DNA of 64,000 nt from positions 434,001-498,000 of the forward strand of contig CAWJDQ010000001.1 of the NCBI GenBank assembly GCA_963841695.1, read 5' to 3'. The notes beneath the pieces are model-generated. The model did not search any database. It had not been told where the DNA came from and saw nothing but the letters and a program-made list of their open reading frames with translations. Of this stretch, positions 25,558 through 34,341 are shown one piece after another (the first letter of the stretch is position 1; each line of letters opens with the position of its first letter). The stretch comes from RYN-230 sp963841695. GTDB lineage: Bacteria; Actinomycetota; Actinomycetes; Streptosporangiales; Streptosporangiaceae. The translations under genes and the position numbers were made by a program.

Positions 25558-28104
25558 ATGTCCGAGGTCCTGGAGCCTCCCCGCCTGTCAGTTCCTGAAA
25601 TCTGGGGCAACGTCCCTCCTCGCAACAAGAATTTCACGGGTCGCGAGGGACTGCTGGCTGACCTGCGGCGGCGGGCCGGTGAAACGCCGGCGACGGCAGT
25701 CCTTCCGCAGGCCCTGCACGGCATCGGCGGCGTGGGCAAGACCCAGCTGGCCATTGAATATGCTTATCATTTTGCCAGCCGATATCAGGTCATCTGGTGG
25801 ATCCCGGCCGACCAGATCGCACTCGTCCGCTCGACTCTCGCCGCACTCGCGCCGCGGCTCGGCCTGACTGGAATCGCCCCGGGCCGGGTCGAGGACGCGG
25901 TGACGGCCGTCTACGACGCACTCCGCCGGGGGAAACCTTATGACCGCTGGCTGCTCGTCTTCGACAACGCCGATCAGCCGGAACTGGTCCGTGAGTTCAT
26001 GCCGCCCGGCCCGGGTCATGTCATTGTCACCTCGCGGAACCGGGGGTGGGCCGAGGTGGTCGATGCGCTCGAGGTTGACGTGTTCACCCGTGACGAGAGC
26101 CGCCTGTACCTGAAGCGGCGGGTGGCTGGTATCAGCCAGGAGGACGCCGACCGCCTCGCCGATGAGCTGGGCGATCTGCCGCTGGCGCTTGAACAGGCCG
26201 CCGCGCTGCTGGCGCAGACGGTGATGACCGTCGACTCTTACCTAGGCCTGCTCGCTGATGAAAGCGACCGCGTTCTCGGCGAGAGCCCGCCGCCGACGGA
26301 CTACCCGCTCCCCGTCGCCGCCGCGTGGAGCCTGTCCGTCAGCAGGCTGCGCGAGCAGGCGCCCTACGCACTGGAACTGCTCCAGCGGTGCGCCTTCTTC
26401 GGGCCGGCCCCGATCCCGCTTGACTTGCTTGACCGTGGGAAGTTCGTTCTCGGCCCACCGTTGAGAGATACGCTTCGCGATCCGATCCTGATGAGCCGTT
26501 CCGTCCGCTCGCTCGGACGGTACTCTCTCGCCCGAATAGATAACTTTGGCCGCACCCTCGAGGTGCACCGGATAATTCAGAGATTGATCCGGAATGAGCT
26601 GGATCTCGACATCCGATTCAGTATGAGGCATGAGGTGCACCTGCTTTTGGCTGCCGACGACCCGGGTAATCCCGACGATCTAAAAAACTGGCCGAAGTAT
26701 GCTGCCCTCCTCGGGCATGTCGGTCCGGCAGAGGTAGTGACATGCCGGGCCGACGATGTTCGCCAGCTAGCCCAGAACATCGTCCGCTATCTATATGTCA
26801 CGGGCAACTACAGCAGCGCTCTCACGTCTGCTGACAAAGCCCTCGCTCAGTGGACCAAAGACTCGGATGAGGGTGAGAACAACCAGTACGTTCTCATCAT
26901 GACGCGCCTTAAGGTGCAGGTACTGCGGGCCCTGGGAAGGTACCGCGAGTCCTACGATCTGGCCGTCAAGACCCTTGAGCGGATGAAGGCCGTGCTCGGC
27001 GAGGACCACGAGGAGACGCTGATCCTCAGGAATGGTTTCTGTGTTGACCTGAGGGCCCGGGGCGCTTTCAAGGAATCGCTGCAATTCACTCAGAAGACAC
27101 TTGAAGGCCACCGCCTAACATTCGGCAATGACAATCCCAGGACGCTTGCCGCCATGAATAACCTCGCCGAAGACCTTGAGCTGAACAGCGAGTACTCGAA
27201 GGCTAGGCGGCTCAATGAGCAGATTTATCAAGAGAAGCGTGATTATTATCATGGCAATGATGATCCAGCCGTGCTCTTCACGCTCAATGCGCTAGCCCGA
27301 ATAATGCGAGAAGAAGGACATTACGACCAGGCACGTGGAGCTGCCCGGCAAGCCCGCGATGGGTACCTGGATTTGGTGCGCCAGCACAAGTTCCCGGAAA
27401 GCCACCCCTGGGTCCTGCAGCAGGCAGTGGATTATTCCGCGGCCCTGCGCGCGGCCGGGGCAGATGCTGAATCCCTCGAGGTAGCGCAGGACGTCCACGA
27501 GCGGTACGAACTGGCGTTCGGCCGTGATCATGCCGGTACCCTCGCGGCTGAGGCAAACCTCGGCAACGCGCACCGGATCGGCGGTGACATGGCGGAGGCC
27601 TGGAAGCTGATGACCGATACGGTAGAGCGGTATCGGCTCCTCCTCGGGGACGATCACCCCTATACCTTGGGCAGTTCGCTCAATCTGAGTATCATCAACC
27701 GCCGCCAGGGTCAGGTGGAAGAAGCTCGTCGTCGCCTGGAAGAGGTGCAGGAGGGTCTGAGCGGGCTGATCGGCTCGAACAAGCACCCGGCGCTACTGTG
27801 CACCGTGAACCTGGCCACGGCGCTGGCCGAACTCGGCGACGTGACGGCAGCGGCCAAGTTGGGGGAGGAGGCCCTTCCGCAGCTAGCGGGACTGCTGGGC
27901 GAAGATCACCCGCACACTCTTACCTGCGCCGCGAACCTGGCCCTCGACCTGAAGGCGCTGGGTCAGAGCCAGCGAGCGGCTGAACTGGCCAGTGACACTC
28001 TGGAGCGCTACCGGCGCACGCTAGGCGACGACCACCCAGAGGTCCGGGCCGTGATTGCCGGAGACCGGCAAGACCTGGGTATCGAGATCCCCGTAGTGTT
28101 CTGA
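25558..28104 (+). CDS. fxsT: FxSxx-system tetratricopeptide protein (NB-ARC/TPR), FxsT-like
   Basis: The N-terminal region VPEIWGNVPPRNKNFTGRE is characteristic of FxSxx-associated NB-ARC/TPR proteins. Walker A is GIGGVGKTQ at residues 55-63, Walker B is WLLVFDNAD near 131-139, and VIVTSRNRGW and LPLALEQAAALL follow as in AP-ATPases. From about residue 430 to the end there are many TPR pairs of the LGEDHPHTLTCAANLA type (kinesin-light-chain-like). At 848 residues it is full length. The ATG at 25558 has GGAGG nine bases upstream; a GTG one codon earlier is equally placed. It is tail to tail with the maturase gene, with no intervening base. Confidence 0.9.
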   Translation: MSEVLEPPRLSVPEIWGNVPPRNKNFTGREGLLADLRRRAGETPATAVLPQALHGIGGVGKTQLAIEYAYHFASRYQVIWWIPADQIALVRSTLAALAPRLGLTGIAPGRVEDAVTAVYDALRRGKPYDRWLLVFDNADQPELVREFMPPGPGHVIVTSRNRGWAEVVDALEVDVFTRDESRLYLKRRVAGISQEDADRLADELGDLPLALEQAAALLAQTVMTVDSYLGLLADESDRVLGESPPPTDYPLPVAAAWSLSVSRLREQAPYALELLQRCAFFGPAPIPLDLLDRGKFVLGPPLRDTLRDPILMSRSVRSLGRYSLARIDNFGRTLEVHRIIQRLIRNELDLDIRFSMRHEVHLLLAADDPGNPDDLKNWPKYAALLGHVGPAEVVTCRADDVRQLAQNIVRYLYVTGNYSSALTSADKALAQWTKDSDEGENNQYVLIMTRLKVQVLRALGRYRESYDLAVKTLERMKAVLGEDHEETLILRNGFCVDLRARGAFKESLQFTQKTLEGHRLTFGNDNPRTLAAMNNLAEDLELNSEYSKARRLNEQIYQEKRDYYHGNDDPAVLFTLNALARIMREEGHYDQARGAARQARDGYLDLVRQHKFPESHPWVLQQAVDYSAALRAAGADAESLEVAQDVHERYELAFGRDHAGTLAAEANLGNAHRIGGDMAEAWKLMTDTVERYRLLLGDDHPYTLGSSLNLSIINRRQGQVEEARRRLEEVQEGLSGLIGSNKHPALLCTVNLATALAELGDVTAAAKLGEEALPQLAGLLGEDHPHTLTCAANLALDLKALGQSQRAAELASDTLERYRRTLGDDHPEVRAVIAGDRQDLGIEIPVVF

Positions 28105-29334
28105 TCACGAAAGGCGCAGGTCCTGGAGATCGGTGCTGAGCCGGTCCCTGATATGCAGAATCAGCGCGTAAAGATCCGCGCAGTACACAGACGGGTTGCG
28201 GAAGCCAGTTCCCGGGCGGTAGCGATGAGGGTAGAGCCCCGCGCCGCACACGTCCCGGACCAGGCATGACTGGCAGATCGGGGCCAGGGCATCGACGCCG
28301 ATCTGGCGGGCAGCGATGGACGGCAACCGGAGGACTGCGTCAAAGGGGTCCGGTACAACGTGCAACCCGGTCCCGGCCGCCCCCTGCCGGACTGACTTCA
28401 GGGCGTCGGTTTGCTCAATGCTTCCGTCTGTCTCCACGACGATCAGGCTGGTTGGCGTAAGGCCGACGGCCTCGGTTCCGGACTGGCCGCCGAGCAATAG
28501 GTGCATGAGTTCCTCGAAAAACCTGATCCGCGTTTCCCGGGATGGCGCGCCATACCACCGGTCGAAGATAGCGATCAGCCAGTCGGCGTAGGGAGCATAG
28601 GCCAGCCTGGATCTTTCGGGGGGTGACAGCCAATTGCGATGCGGCAACAGGAGGTCTATCACGGGCGGCGCGAATTTAAGAAGCGCTTCATATGTCTCGA
28701 TAGGGTCGGCGTTCAGGTCGATCACGGTCAGCAGGCCCGCATAGATGGCCGGGCGTTCCATCAGGAGTTTGAGGCCGCGGGCTACGTCGGTATAGGTGCC
28801 CCGTCCATTGCGGTAATGCCGCCTCTGGTCGTGTACGGCCATGTCGCCATCGAGGCTTACTCCGACTCGGATGCCCAGTCCCTCGAGAGTGTCTAAGGCT
28901 TCTTCGCCGATAAGCGTTCCATTGGTCTGCACGACAGCGTCAACGACGACTCTGGCGTCAACGGCGTTGCGTATTTTCCGTAGCGCGTCGGCAATAGGAC
29001 GCACGCCAGTCAGCAGCGGTTCGCCGCCATGGAATATGACCCGCACCGAGTCCAGCGAATGTGCGCGGGCGTGCTCGGCAATGCGAGTGGCGACGACGGA
29101 GACAAGCCCGGGCGACATCACCCGAGGGCGGGTCCGCCAGGTTTGATCTGCCATCGTGTACACATAACAGTAATCGCAGGCCAGATTGCAGTCCCCGTGA
29201 ATCTTGAGCAGGAACTGACGGAAGGGCGTAGGGTGCCAGCCGAGACTCATCAATTCATCAACGTCGAGCTCATCAGGCCATTCGCGGGCCATATGCCGCC
29301 AATCTTCAGCGTTGGCCGTCACGCGTTGAGTCAC
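28105..29334 (-). CDS. fxsB: Radical SAM/SPASM peptide maturase, FxsB-like
   Basis: The protein begins with WHPTPFRQFLLKIHGDCNLACDYCYVY-like sequence; the CX3CX2C cluster is C49, C53 and C56. FHGGEPLL is the GGEP SAM motif. The C-terminal SPASM region has CQSCLVRDVCGAGLYPHRY and a later VYCADL cysteine for auxiliary iron-sulfur clusters. This set matches FxsB-type enzymes that form three-residue cyclophane links in RiPP precursors. At 409 residues it is the stand-alone form, without a fused HExxH hydroxylase domain. The GTG at 29334 is the assigned start; an ATG at 29292 is possible. Confidence 0.92.
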   Translation of the reverse strand: MTQRVTANAEDWRHMAREWPDELDVDELMSLGWHPTPFRQFLLKIHGDCNLACDYCYVYTMADQTWRTRPRVMSPGLVSVVATRIAEHARAHSLDSVRVIFHGGEPLLTGVRPIADALRKIRNAVDARVVVDAVVQTNGTLIGEEALDTLEGLGIRVGVSLDGDMAVHDQRRHYRNGRGTYTDVARGLKLLMERPAIYAGLLTVIDLNADPIETYEALLKFAPPVIDLLLPHRNWLSPPERSRLAYAPYADWLIAIFDRWYGAPSRETRIRFFEELMHLLLGGQSGTEAVGLTPTSLIVVETDGSIEQTDALKSVRQGAAGTGLHVVPDPFDAVLRLPSIAARQIGVDALAPICQSCLVRDVCGAGLYPHRYRPGTGFRNPSVYCADLYALILHIRDRLSTDLQDLRLS

Positions 29335-29562
29335 CCCCGTAACAGTGCAGACGCGCGCGCGTCACATAAGTTTAACCCGGCGATCCCGCGCCGTATAGCC
29401 ACGGTGTCGCCTGGTCGTTGTCCGCATGCCTTTACGTCCCAGGGCCCCCTTGGGCATCTGCAACCGCGGCCGTGATCGGGCCGGAGTGAGGCCAGGCGGG
29501 GAGCGGGCGGATCCCTCGTGCGAGCGTGATCACCCGCAGGCCAGGCACCGGCCAGGGGGCCT

Positions 29563-31272
29563 TCATCTGGCCGAGCGTGGTGGCGTGCTACGGAATCGCT
29601 CCAGCAGGTCATCTCCGAATCTTCCCCAGAGCATGAGCCGCGCAACTGCAGAATCGTGGGTTGCCATCAACAGGATGTCGCGCAGTACGGTGACCACTGA
29701 CTCGTCGTTGAGCAGAAGCTCCCTGCTGCGGGCATTTCCGGAGGCGAGCACCCGGGCGGATACGAATAGCCGGATGAGGAGCCGCTTCCACGACTCGCTC
29801 ACGATGTTCCATTTGTCATCGGCCCATCTGGGCTCCCAGTAATCCCGGATCGCTGACTGCCCGAACCTTATGAACGAATCCTGAGAATAAAAAGCATCGC
29901 GTGGCAGTGCCATCCAGGCTCGGTACTTTATATCATCGTCGGGAGTTCCAGAAGGATTCACCGGCAGAACCCGGGTAATCTCCTGCAGCAGGGCCTGCGA
30001 TTCGTCTTCCAGTAGCCCGATAATTGTCCATTCGTCTAGGGCGACACGGTGCCGTCTGGAGTACGCGCTGCATGAATGGGCCATCCTGATGAGCTCCCGC
30101 CGATTGCCGCCCGCTAGCAGGCACAATGCGTTGGCTAGCCGCCCCTCGTGTCCTAGACCCCGCTGCTGCAGCAATGTCTCGGCCTCGCCGGGACTGAGCG
30201 GCGGCAGTTCCACGACAGCGTAGAAAGAGCTGTTTAGCTCATTTCTTCCGCCGTTCTGCAGGATGCCGATCTGGAGTGAGGCCGCTGCTTCCTCGCTGAT
30301 TGAGACAAGGAAGGTCATTCCGTGTATCTCGAAAATTCCTTTGATATCGCGCAGCAGCTTGCGAACCGCCAGCGGATCGTCGATCTTATCCAGTTCGTCG
30401 ATGCACACGACGAAAGGCTTGCCATTTAGTGTACGCGCTATATGCTCAGCTAGGTGACGGAAATCAAAGATTAGTGTGGCAACTGATGTAGTCCGCTCGT
30501 TGAGCGTTCTCTCCTGGGATCGACTCAGTGCGCCAACAAACCCCTTGCCCCCGCTTACCCTGATATCCGCACCCGATTTGAGGCTCTGGGTGAAGCGGAT
30601 GTGCTCGCGGAGATCGGTCGCCTCATTGACGAGGCTTCCTCGTGAGAAGTTTTCATAATAGAATACGAGAATGGTAGCCATGACGGCGAGGGCGCATGCG
30701 GCCGCCACCACCGCCCAGAGCCAAAGCGGGAAAATAGCGGCAGGTGCCGGGCCTGCCTGAGCCGATACCCTGTTCTGCTGGGTGAGGCCGCGGACCCCGT
30801 AGAGAATTCCTGCCAGAACTACCGTAGCCGCGACCATTGCAATGAGGGCAGCCCGGCCTCGCCTGATCCCCGTGGTTAAAGCGGCAGCCCTGGCAAACTT
30901 CCGCTCGACCGCGTTGGCGAGGTTATCTGCCAGCGCGGAGAGGAATTCGCTGGCATGGTATTCGCTTGGACACGGGAACCACAACCCCAGCCCGCCCTCC
31001 TTCTCGGATCGGTGGATGGCCCTGAGCATCAGCCAGGTCTTGCCCGACCCTCGTGGTCCGTAGAGGCCGTAGCAGCCGGCGTTGGCCCGCAGGATGTCCG
31101 TCAGGTACAGCCAGCTCTCTGTTTCGCAGAAGTGGTCAGGCGAGAAGTTACGGAAGATGCCGAGCGAGCTGGCGCCCAGGCTGCTTGCTGAGGTCAGCGT
31201 GTCTGGTCCTGGACCTAGCGAGCTCAGTGCGTCTGCACCAGCTTGCTGCTGTCCTTTTGCGCTAATGGACAT
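29563..31272 (-). CDS. Membrane-embedded P-loop NTPase, KAP-like
   Basis: Walker A is GPRGSGKTW at about residues 72-80 and Walker B is FVVCIDELDKID at about 287-298. Between them lie two hydrophobic segments (about 141-160 and 181-207), the arrangement of KAP-type NTPases with membrane insertions inside the P-loop domain. The C-terminal half is helical, without a recognised domain. The ATG at 31272 has a GGAG upstream; an in-frame GTG at 31284 is too close to that site. Codon use is visibly less GC-biased than in most of the window, which suggests acquisition. It lies 228 bases behind the FxsB gene in the same direction and may be a membrane partner of the system. Confidence 0.82.
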   Translation of the reverse strand: MSISAKGQQQAGADALSSLGPGPDTLTSASSLGASSLGIFRNFSPDHFCETESWLYLTDILRANAGCYGLYGPRGSGKTWLMLRAIHRSEKEGGLGLWFPCPSEYHASEFLSALADNLANAVERKFARAAALTTGIRRGRAALIAMVAATVVLAGILYGVRGLTQQNRVSAQAGPAPAAIFPLWLWAVVAAACALAVMATILVFYYENFSRGSLVNEATDLREHIRFTQSLKSGADIRVSGGKGFVGALSRSQERTLNERTTSVATLIFDFRHLAEHIARTLNGKPFVVCIDELDKIDDPLAVRKLLRDIKGIFEIHGMTFLVSISEEAAASLQIGILQNGGRNELNSSFYAVVELPPLSPGEAETLLQQRGLGHEGRLANALCLLAGGNRRELIRMAHSCSAYSRRHRVALDEWTIIGLLEDESQALLQEITRVLPVNPSGTPDDDIKYRAWMALPRDAFYSQDSFIRFGQSAIRDYWEPRWADDKWNIVSESWKRLLIRLFVSARVLASGNARSRELLLNDESVVTVLRDILLMATHDSAVARLMLWGRFGDDLLERFRSTPPRSAR

Positions 31273-31540
31273 CCGATAAATCACTCCGGTTGAGTGTGCC
31301 TGAGACGAGCCGGACGGCGGCGGACTGGGAAGTGGATGGCGTGCCGATGTGGCTGCGTCCGGCGTCAGCGGAGCACAGCGCTCGGGCCATACGTTCCAGA
31401 GTGCCCTTGTTTGTCGCGTGTGGCAATAGCGGTCCGAACGGATGGAGTGGAAGGTGAATCATCGTTATCCGGGCCGTGGGCAGGACGGGGCACTGGGGGT
31501 GAAGGTGAATTGGGGGAAATGGGCCCTTCGGGTTTAGCTC
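31273..31540. other. Intergenic region upstream of the KAP-like gene
   Basis: This spacer contains the leader of the KAP-like gene. I see no supported gene. Long open frames here lack a ribosome site and have mixed composition. It ends where the decayed chitinase copy begins. Confidence 0.4.
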
Positions 31541-31734
31541 TCCATGACATGGTTGAAGGCCCAGTGGGGCTGGCGGATGCGGAGCAGGAGTTGCTGTCGA
31601 TGGTGCCGGGGCAGCCACCGTTGTCGCACCGGATGGCCCAGATGTAGATCGGCGGTGGGCGCGGGCGAGGTAGGTCACCTCGGTCTACTTCGGGTAGTTC
31701 ATCCATACCGGGCAGTAGCGTGATGCCTTCCCCG
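31541..31734 (-). pseudogene. Decayed partial copy of the neighbouring chitinase-like 3' end
   Basis: Positions 31541-31734 repeat the 3' end of the intact GH18-like gene (about 31767-31999). Long identical blocks include GAGCAGGAGTTGCTGTCGAT and AGGTAGGTCACCTCGGTCT. The minus-strand reading still gives IWAIRCDNGGCPGTIDSNSC. The copy has many substitutions and lacks about 40 internal bases, so it cannot encode a working protein. It is a direct-orientation tandem remnant. Confidence 0.88.
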
Positions 31735-31745
31735 GGCGCGGTGTC

Positions 31746-32846
31746 TTACCGGCCGGCGTAACCCTCGATGACGTGGCTGAACGCCCAGCGGGGCTGGCGG
31801 ATGCCCGAGCAGGAGTTGCTGTCGATGGTGCCGGGGCAGCCGCCGTTGTCGCGCTGGATGGCCCAGATGGAGACCAGCGGCATGCGGCGGGCGCGGGCGA
31901 ACTGGGCGACCTTCCTGGCGTCAGTCAGGTAGGTCACCTCGGTCTTCTTCGGGTAGTCGTCGATGCCGGGCAGCAGCGTGATGCCCTCCCGGGCCCACAG
32001 CCGCGGCTGGCTGAGCCCCGGGTACAGGCGCCCGAGCTGACGATGCGTGCCGTTCAGGGCCTGGATCGCCGCGGTGCCCATCTCGATGCCGGTCTTGCTG
32101 GCCTTGATGTAGTAGTCGAAGGCCATGACGTTCACGGTGAACCGGACGCCCTGCGCGACGGCGCTCTTCAGCACGGCCAGGCAGTTCCCGGGCAGGCCCC
32201 AGGGCTCGACGCCCAGGGTGAAGGTGATCAGGACGTGGCGGTGGGTCCGGGTGGCCCAGTCCTGGAGCAGCCGCAGCGCGGCGCTGCGCCGCGCGATCCC
32301 GGCCGGGTTGGTCAGCGAGTTGGCCTCGACGTCCATGTCGAGACGGGTCACGCCGTAGGTGGTGACCACGGACTCGTAAGCCCGGGCAATCCTGGGCACG
32401 CTGCGGCACGAATCGGCGATCTCGGTGCCGTCCTGATCCGCGCTGTAGCCGCCGAAGGACGGGATCGCCTCGCCGCCCATCGCGCGCAGCTCCCGGATCT
32501 GCGCGACGTAACGGCCGCCCGGCCGGACTGGCTGCTTCGCATCCCCGTTCCAGGTCACCGAGCACGAGCCCTTGTTCGGCGTCTGCAGGAAGGCCAGGGT
32601 CAGGTCGCGGGCCCCCGAAGCCTGGGCCACCGCCGGGAGCGTGTCCTTCGTCCAGGTCTCGAAGTAGGGCGCGTAGCGCGGGCCACGCTGATGGCCGCCA
32701 CCCCGCTGGGCCAGGGCGCGCGGCCGGCTGCTGGCGCCAGGACGGCTAGGGGCGCCCTGCGGGGCGGAGGCGGCCGCGGTCATGGCCACCGTCAGCGGGA
32801 TGGCCAGGATGAAGGCCAGGACGAAACGTGCGCGCCGGTGCGTCAT
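31746..32846 (-). CDS. Secreted GH18 chitinase-like protein
   Basis: This is an exported glycoside hydrolase family 18-type protein. The signal peptide is VLAFILAIPLTVAMTAAASA. The catalytic motif appears as TRLDMDVEANS (DxDxE form, with the acid/base glutamate in DVE). Other barrel marks are YAPYFETWTKDTLPAVAQ, IPSFGGYSADQDG, VNVMAFDYY and the late WAIQRDNGGCPGTIDSNSC. It resembles actinobacterial chitinases whose C-terminal part ends FSHVIEGY. The ATG at 32846 is preferred to one at 32888, since the latter adds a non-signal leader. A decayed copy of its 3' end follows it. Confidence 0.87.
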   Translation of the reverse strand: MTHRRARFVLAFILAIPLTVAMTAAASAPQGAPSRPGASSRPRALAQRGGGHQRGPRYAPYFETWTKDTLPAVAQASGARDLTLAFLQTPNKGSCSVTWNGDAKQPVRPGGRYVAQIRELRAMGGEAIPSFGGYSADQDGTEIADSCRSVPRIARAYESVVTTYGVTRLDMDVEANSLTNPAGIARRSAALRLLQDWATRTHRHVLITFTLGVEPWGLPGNCLAVLKSAVAQGVRFTVNVMAFDYYIKASKTGIEMGTAAIQALNGTHRQLGRLYPGLSQPRLWAREGITLLPGIDDYPKKTEVTYLTDARKVAQFARARRMPLVSIWAIQRDNGGCPGTIDSNSCSGIRQPRWAFSHVIEGYAGR

Positions 32847-32953
32847 GCGCCGATTCTGCCCCTGCGGCAGGAATCGCACTAGGATCACACGAAACTTTCT
32901 TTGCAGTTTGGTATCTGGCCCTGTGCGGGCTGAACATCGAAATACTCATCGAC

Positions 32954-33682
32954 TCACCTGCGGCCGGCGGAGGCCGGCACGCGGGCCGGGGCCGCGCTGG
33001 GGGCGGGGTGCAGGGGAGCGGCCAGGAATGTCACCGAGACGCCGGCGACCAGGACCGCAGCGATGGCGATCACCGCGGTGGGGGAGACCTGGACCAGGCC
33101 CGCTCCGGCCGCCGCCCCGCCCAGCATGGCGGCGAGCGAGCCCAGTCGCCGGTGCGGCTTGGCGCCCGGGCCGCCGGCCAGGGCGCTGTCCGCGGTCAGC
33201 CCGGTGAGGGTCAGCGTCAGCACGGTGGTGGTCAGGTCGGGCGCGCCAAGATGGCGGACGGTGCTGTTCTGGATGCCCAGGGCCGCGGCGAGGATCGCGA
33301 TCGTGGCGAACCGGCCGTCCCCGGCGTAGGGCAGCACCGCCGCGCCCGCGAGCACCGCCACGAGGCCCAGGATGAGCGCCTCCGCGGTGAAGGCGGTGGC
33401 CAGCCACTGGCGCGGGCGCTGGCCGGCCAGGTGGTGGGCGGCCCGGCCGCCGGCCAGCGCGCCGAGCATGAACCCGGCGATGGCGATGACCGAGGCCGCG
33501 GCGGACAGCCCGGAATGCGGATCCGCGGAGAAGCCGAGGAACACGACGTTGCCGGTCATGTTGGCCACGAACACCCGGCCCAGGCGCAGGTAGCTGACGG
33601 CGTCCACGAGGCCGGTCACGGCGGTCAGGGTCAGCAGCGCGGCCACGGTCTGACGGCGGCCGAGCGGGGACGGGACGGCCAT
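32954..33682 (-). CDS. DUF1275 (YoaK-like) membrane protein
   Basis: This 242-residue protein has about six hydrophobic segments. The family marks AVTGLVDAVSYLRLGRVFVANMTGN (read as LVDAVSYLRLGRVF and VANMTGNVVFLG), GFMLGALAGGRAA and ALGIQNSTVRHL are clear. Function of the family is unknown. The ATG directly abuts the stop of the upstream VIT gene (TGAATG), so the two are co-translated under the TetR operators upstream. Confidence 0.9.
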   Translation of the reverse strand: MAVPSPLGRRQTVAALLTLTAVTGLVDAVSYLRLGRVFVANMTGNVVFLGFSADPHSGLSAAASVIAIAGFMLGALAGGRAAHHLAGQRPRQWLATAFTAEALILGLVAVLAGAAVLPYAGDGRFATIAILAAALGIQNSTVRHLGAPDLTTTVLTLTLTGLTADSALAGGPGAKPHRRLGSLAAMLGGAAAGAGLVQVSPTAVIAIAAVLVAGVSVTFLAAPLHPAPSAAPARVPASAGRR

Positions 33683-34207
33683 TCAGCTCACCGCCCCGAG
33701 CGCGGCGCTGACGCTGGCGATGATGGCCCCGCCGAGCGCGATTGACACGAACGAGCGCAGGAAGCCGGTGGCGAAGAAGCGCCAGCGGATCCAGGCCAGG
33801 GTGGTCAGCTCGAAGGCGATCATCGCGAGCGCCACGACCAGCGCGGCCCGGTACTGGGGGATGAGGAAGGGCAGCGTGTGCAGGACGCCGCCGAGGAACG
33901 TGCCGGCCCCGGTGATGGAGCCGCGCAGGTAGGGGCGGCCGCGCCCGGTCAGGTCGCCGGTGTCGGAGAGCCCCTCGGAGAAGGCCATGCTCACTCCGGC
34001 GCCGATGGCGGTGGCCAGCCCGGCGAAGAAGGCGTAGTGCGGCTGGTGGGTGGCGAACGCGACGGCAAAGACCGGGGCCAGCGTGGACAGCGACCCGTCG
34101 ATCAGGCCCGTCATCGCGGGCTGGGCCCGCTGGAGCAGGAACGACCGCTCGTCATGGTCCCCGGACGGGTGAAGCCGGGGCGGGCGGGCCAGCGTGAGGG
34201 TGCTCAC
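33683..34207 (-). CDS. VIT1/CCC1-family membrane protein
   Basis: This 174-residue protein has GLIDGSLSTLAPVFAVAFAT near residue 35 and GAGVSMAFSEGLSDTGDL, typical of the vacuolar-iron-transporter/CCC1 family and related bacterial exporters. About five hydrophobic segments are visible. It may move Fe2+ or Mn2+. It is shorter than classic CCC1 and lacks a ferritin-like domain. The GTG start at 34207 has GAGGAGAG upstream. It heads a two-gene operon with the DUF1275 protein. Confidence 0.82.
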   Translation of the reverse strand: MSTLTLARPPRLHPSGDHDERSFLLQRAQPAMTGLIDGSLSTLAPVFAVAFATHQPHYAFFAGLATAIGAGVSMAFSEGLSDTGDLTGRGRPYLRGSITGAGTFLGGVLHTLPFLIPQYRAALVVALAMIAFELTTLAWIRWRFFATGFLRSFVSIALGGAIIASVSAALGAVS

Positions 34208-34225
34208 GGCTCTCTCCTCATCATA

Positions 34226-34245
34226 GAAACTAAACTTATCGTTTC
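34226..34245. promoter_or_regulatory. TetR-type operator, copy proximal to the VIT gene
   Basis: GAAACTAAACTTATCGTTTC has GAAAC/GTTTC arms. It lies 19 bases before the VIT start and matches, in reverse orientation, the site at 34322-34341. Confidence 0.7.
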
Positions 34246-34321
34246 GTATATGGGGAACCGGCCGGCGGATGCGCCTATTCCAGGTGTGACGGGAACAACA
34301 TCCGGCGCCGCGGCCGCTAGC

Positions 34322-34341
34322 GAAACTGATAGTTTAGTTTC
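34322..34341. promoter_or_regulatory. TetR-type operator, second copy
   Basis: GAAACTGATAGTTTAGTTTC has the same arms as 34226-34245; its reverse complement shares GAAACTAAACT with it. The two copies flank the presumed divergent promoters. Confidence 0.7.

Noticed and set aside
31262..31678. Long minus-strand open frame over the region before the KAP-like gene
   Set aside because: It covers the decayed chitinase copy in a different frame and has mixed composition. It appears to be a by-product of stop-poor GC-rich sequence.
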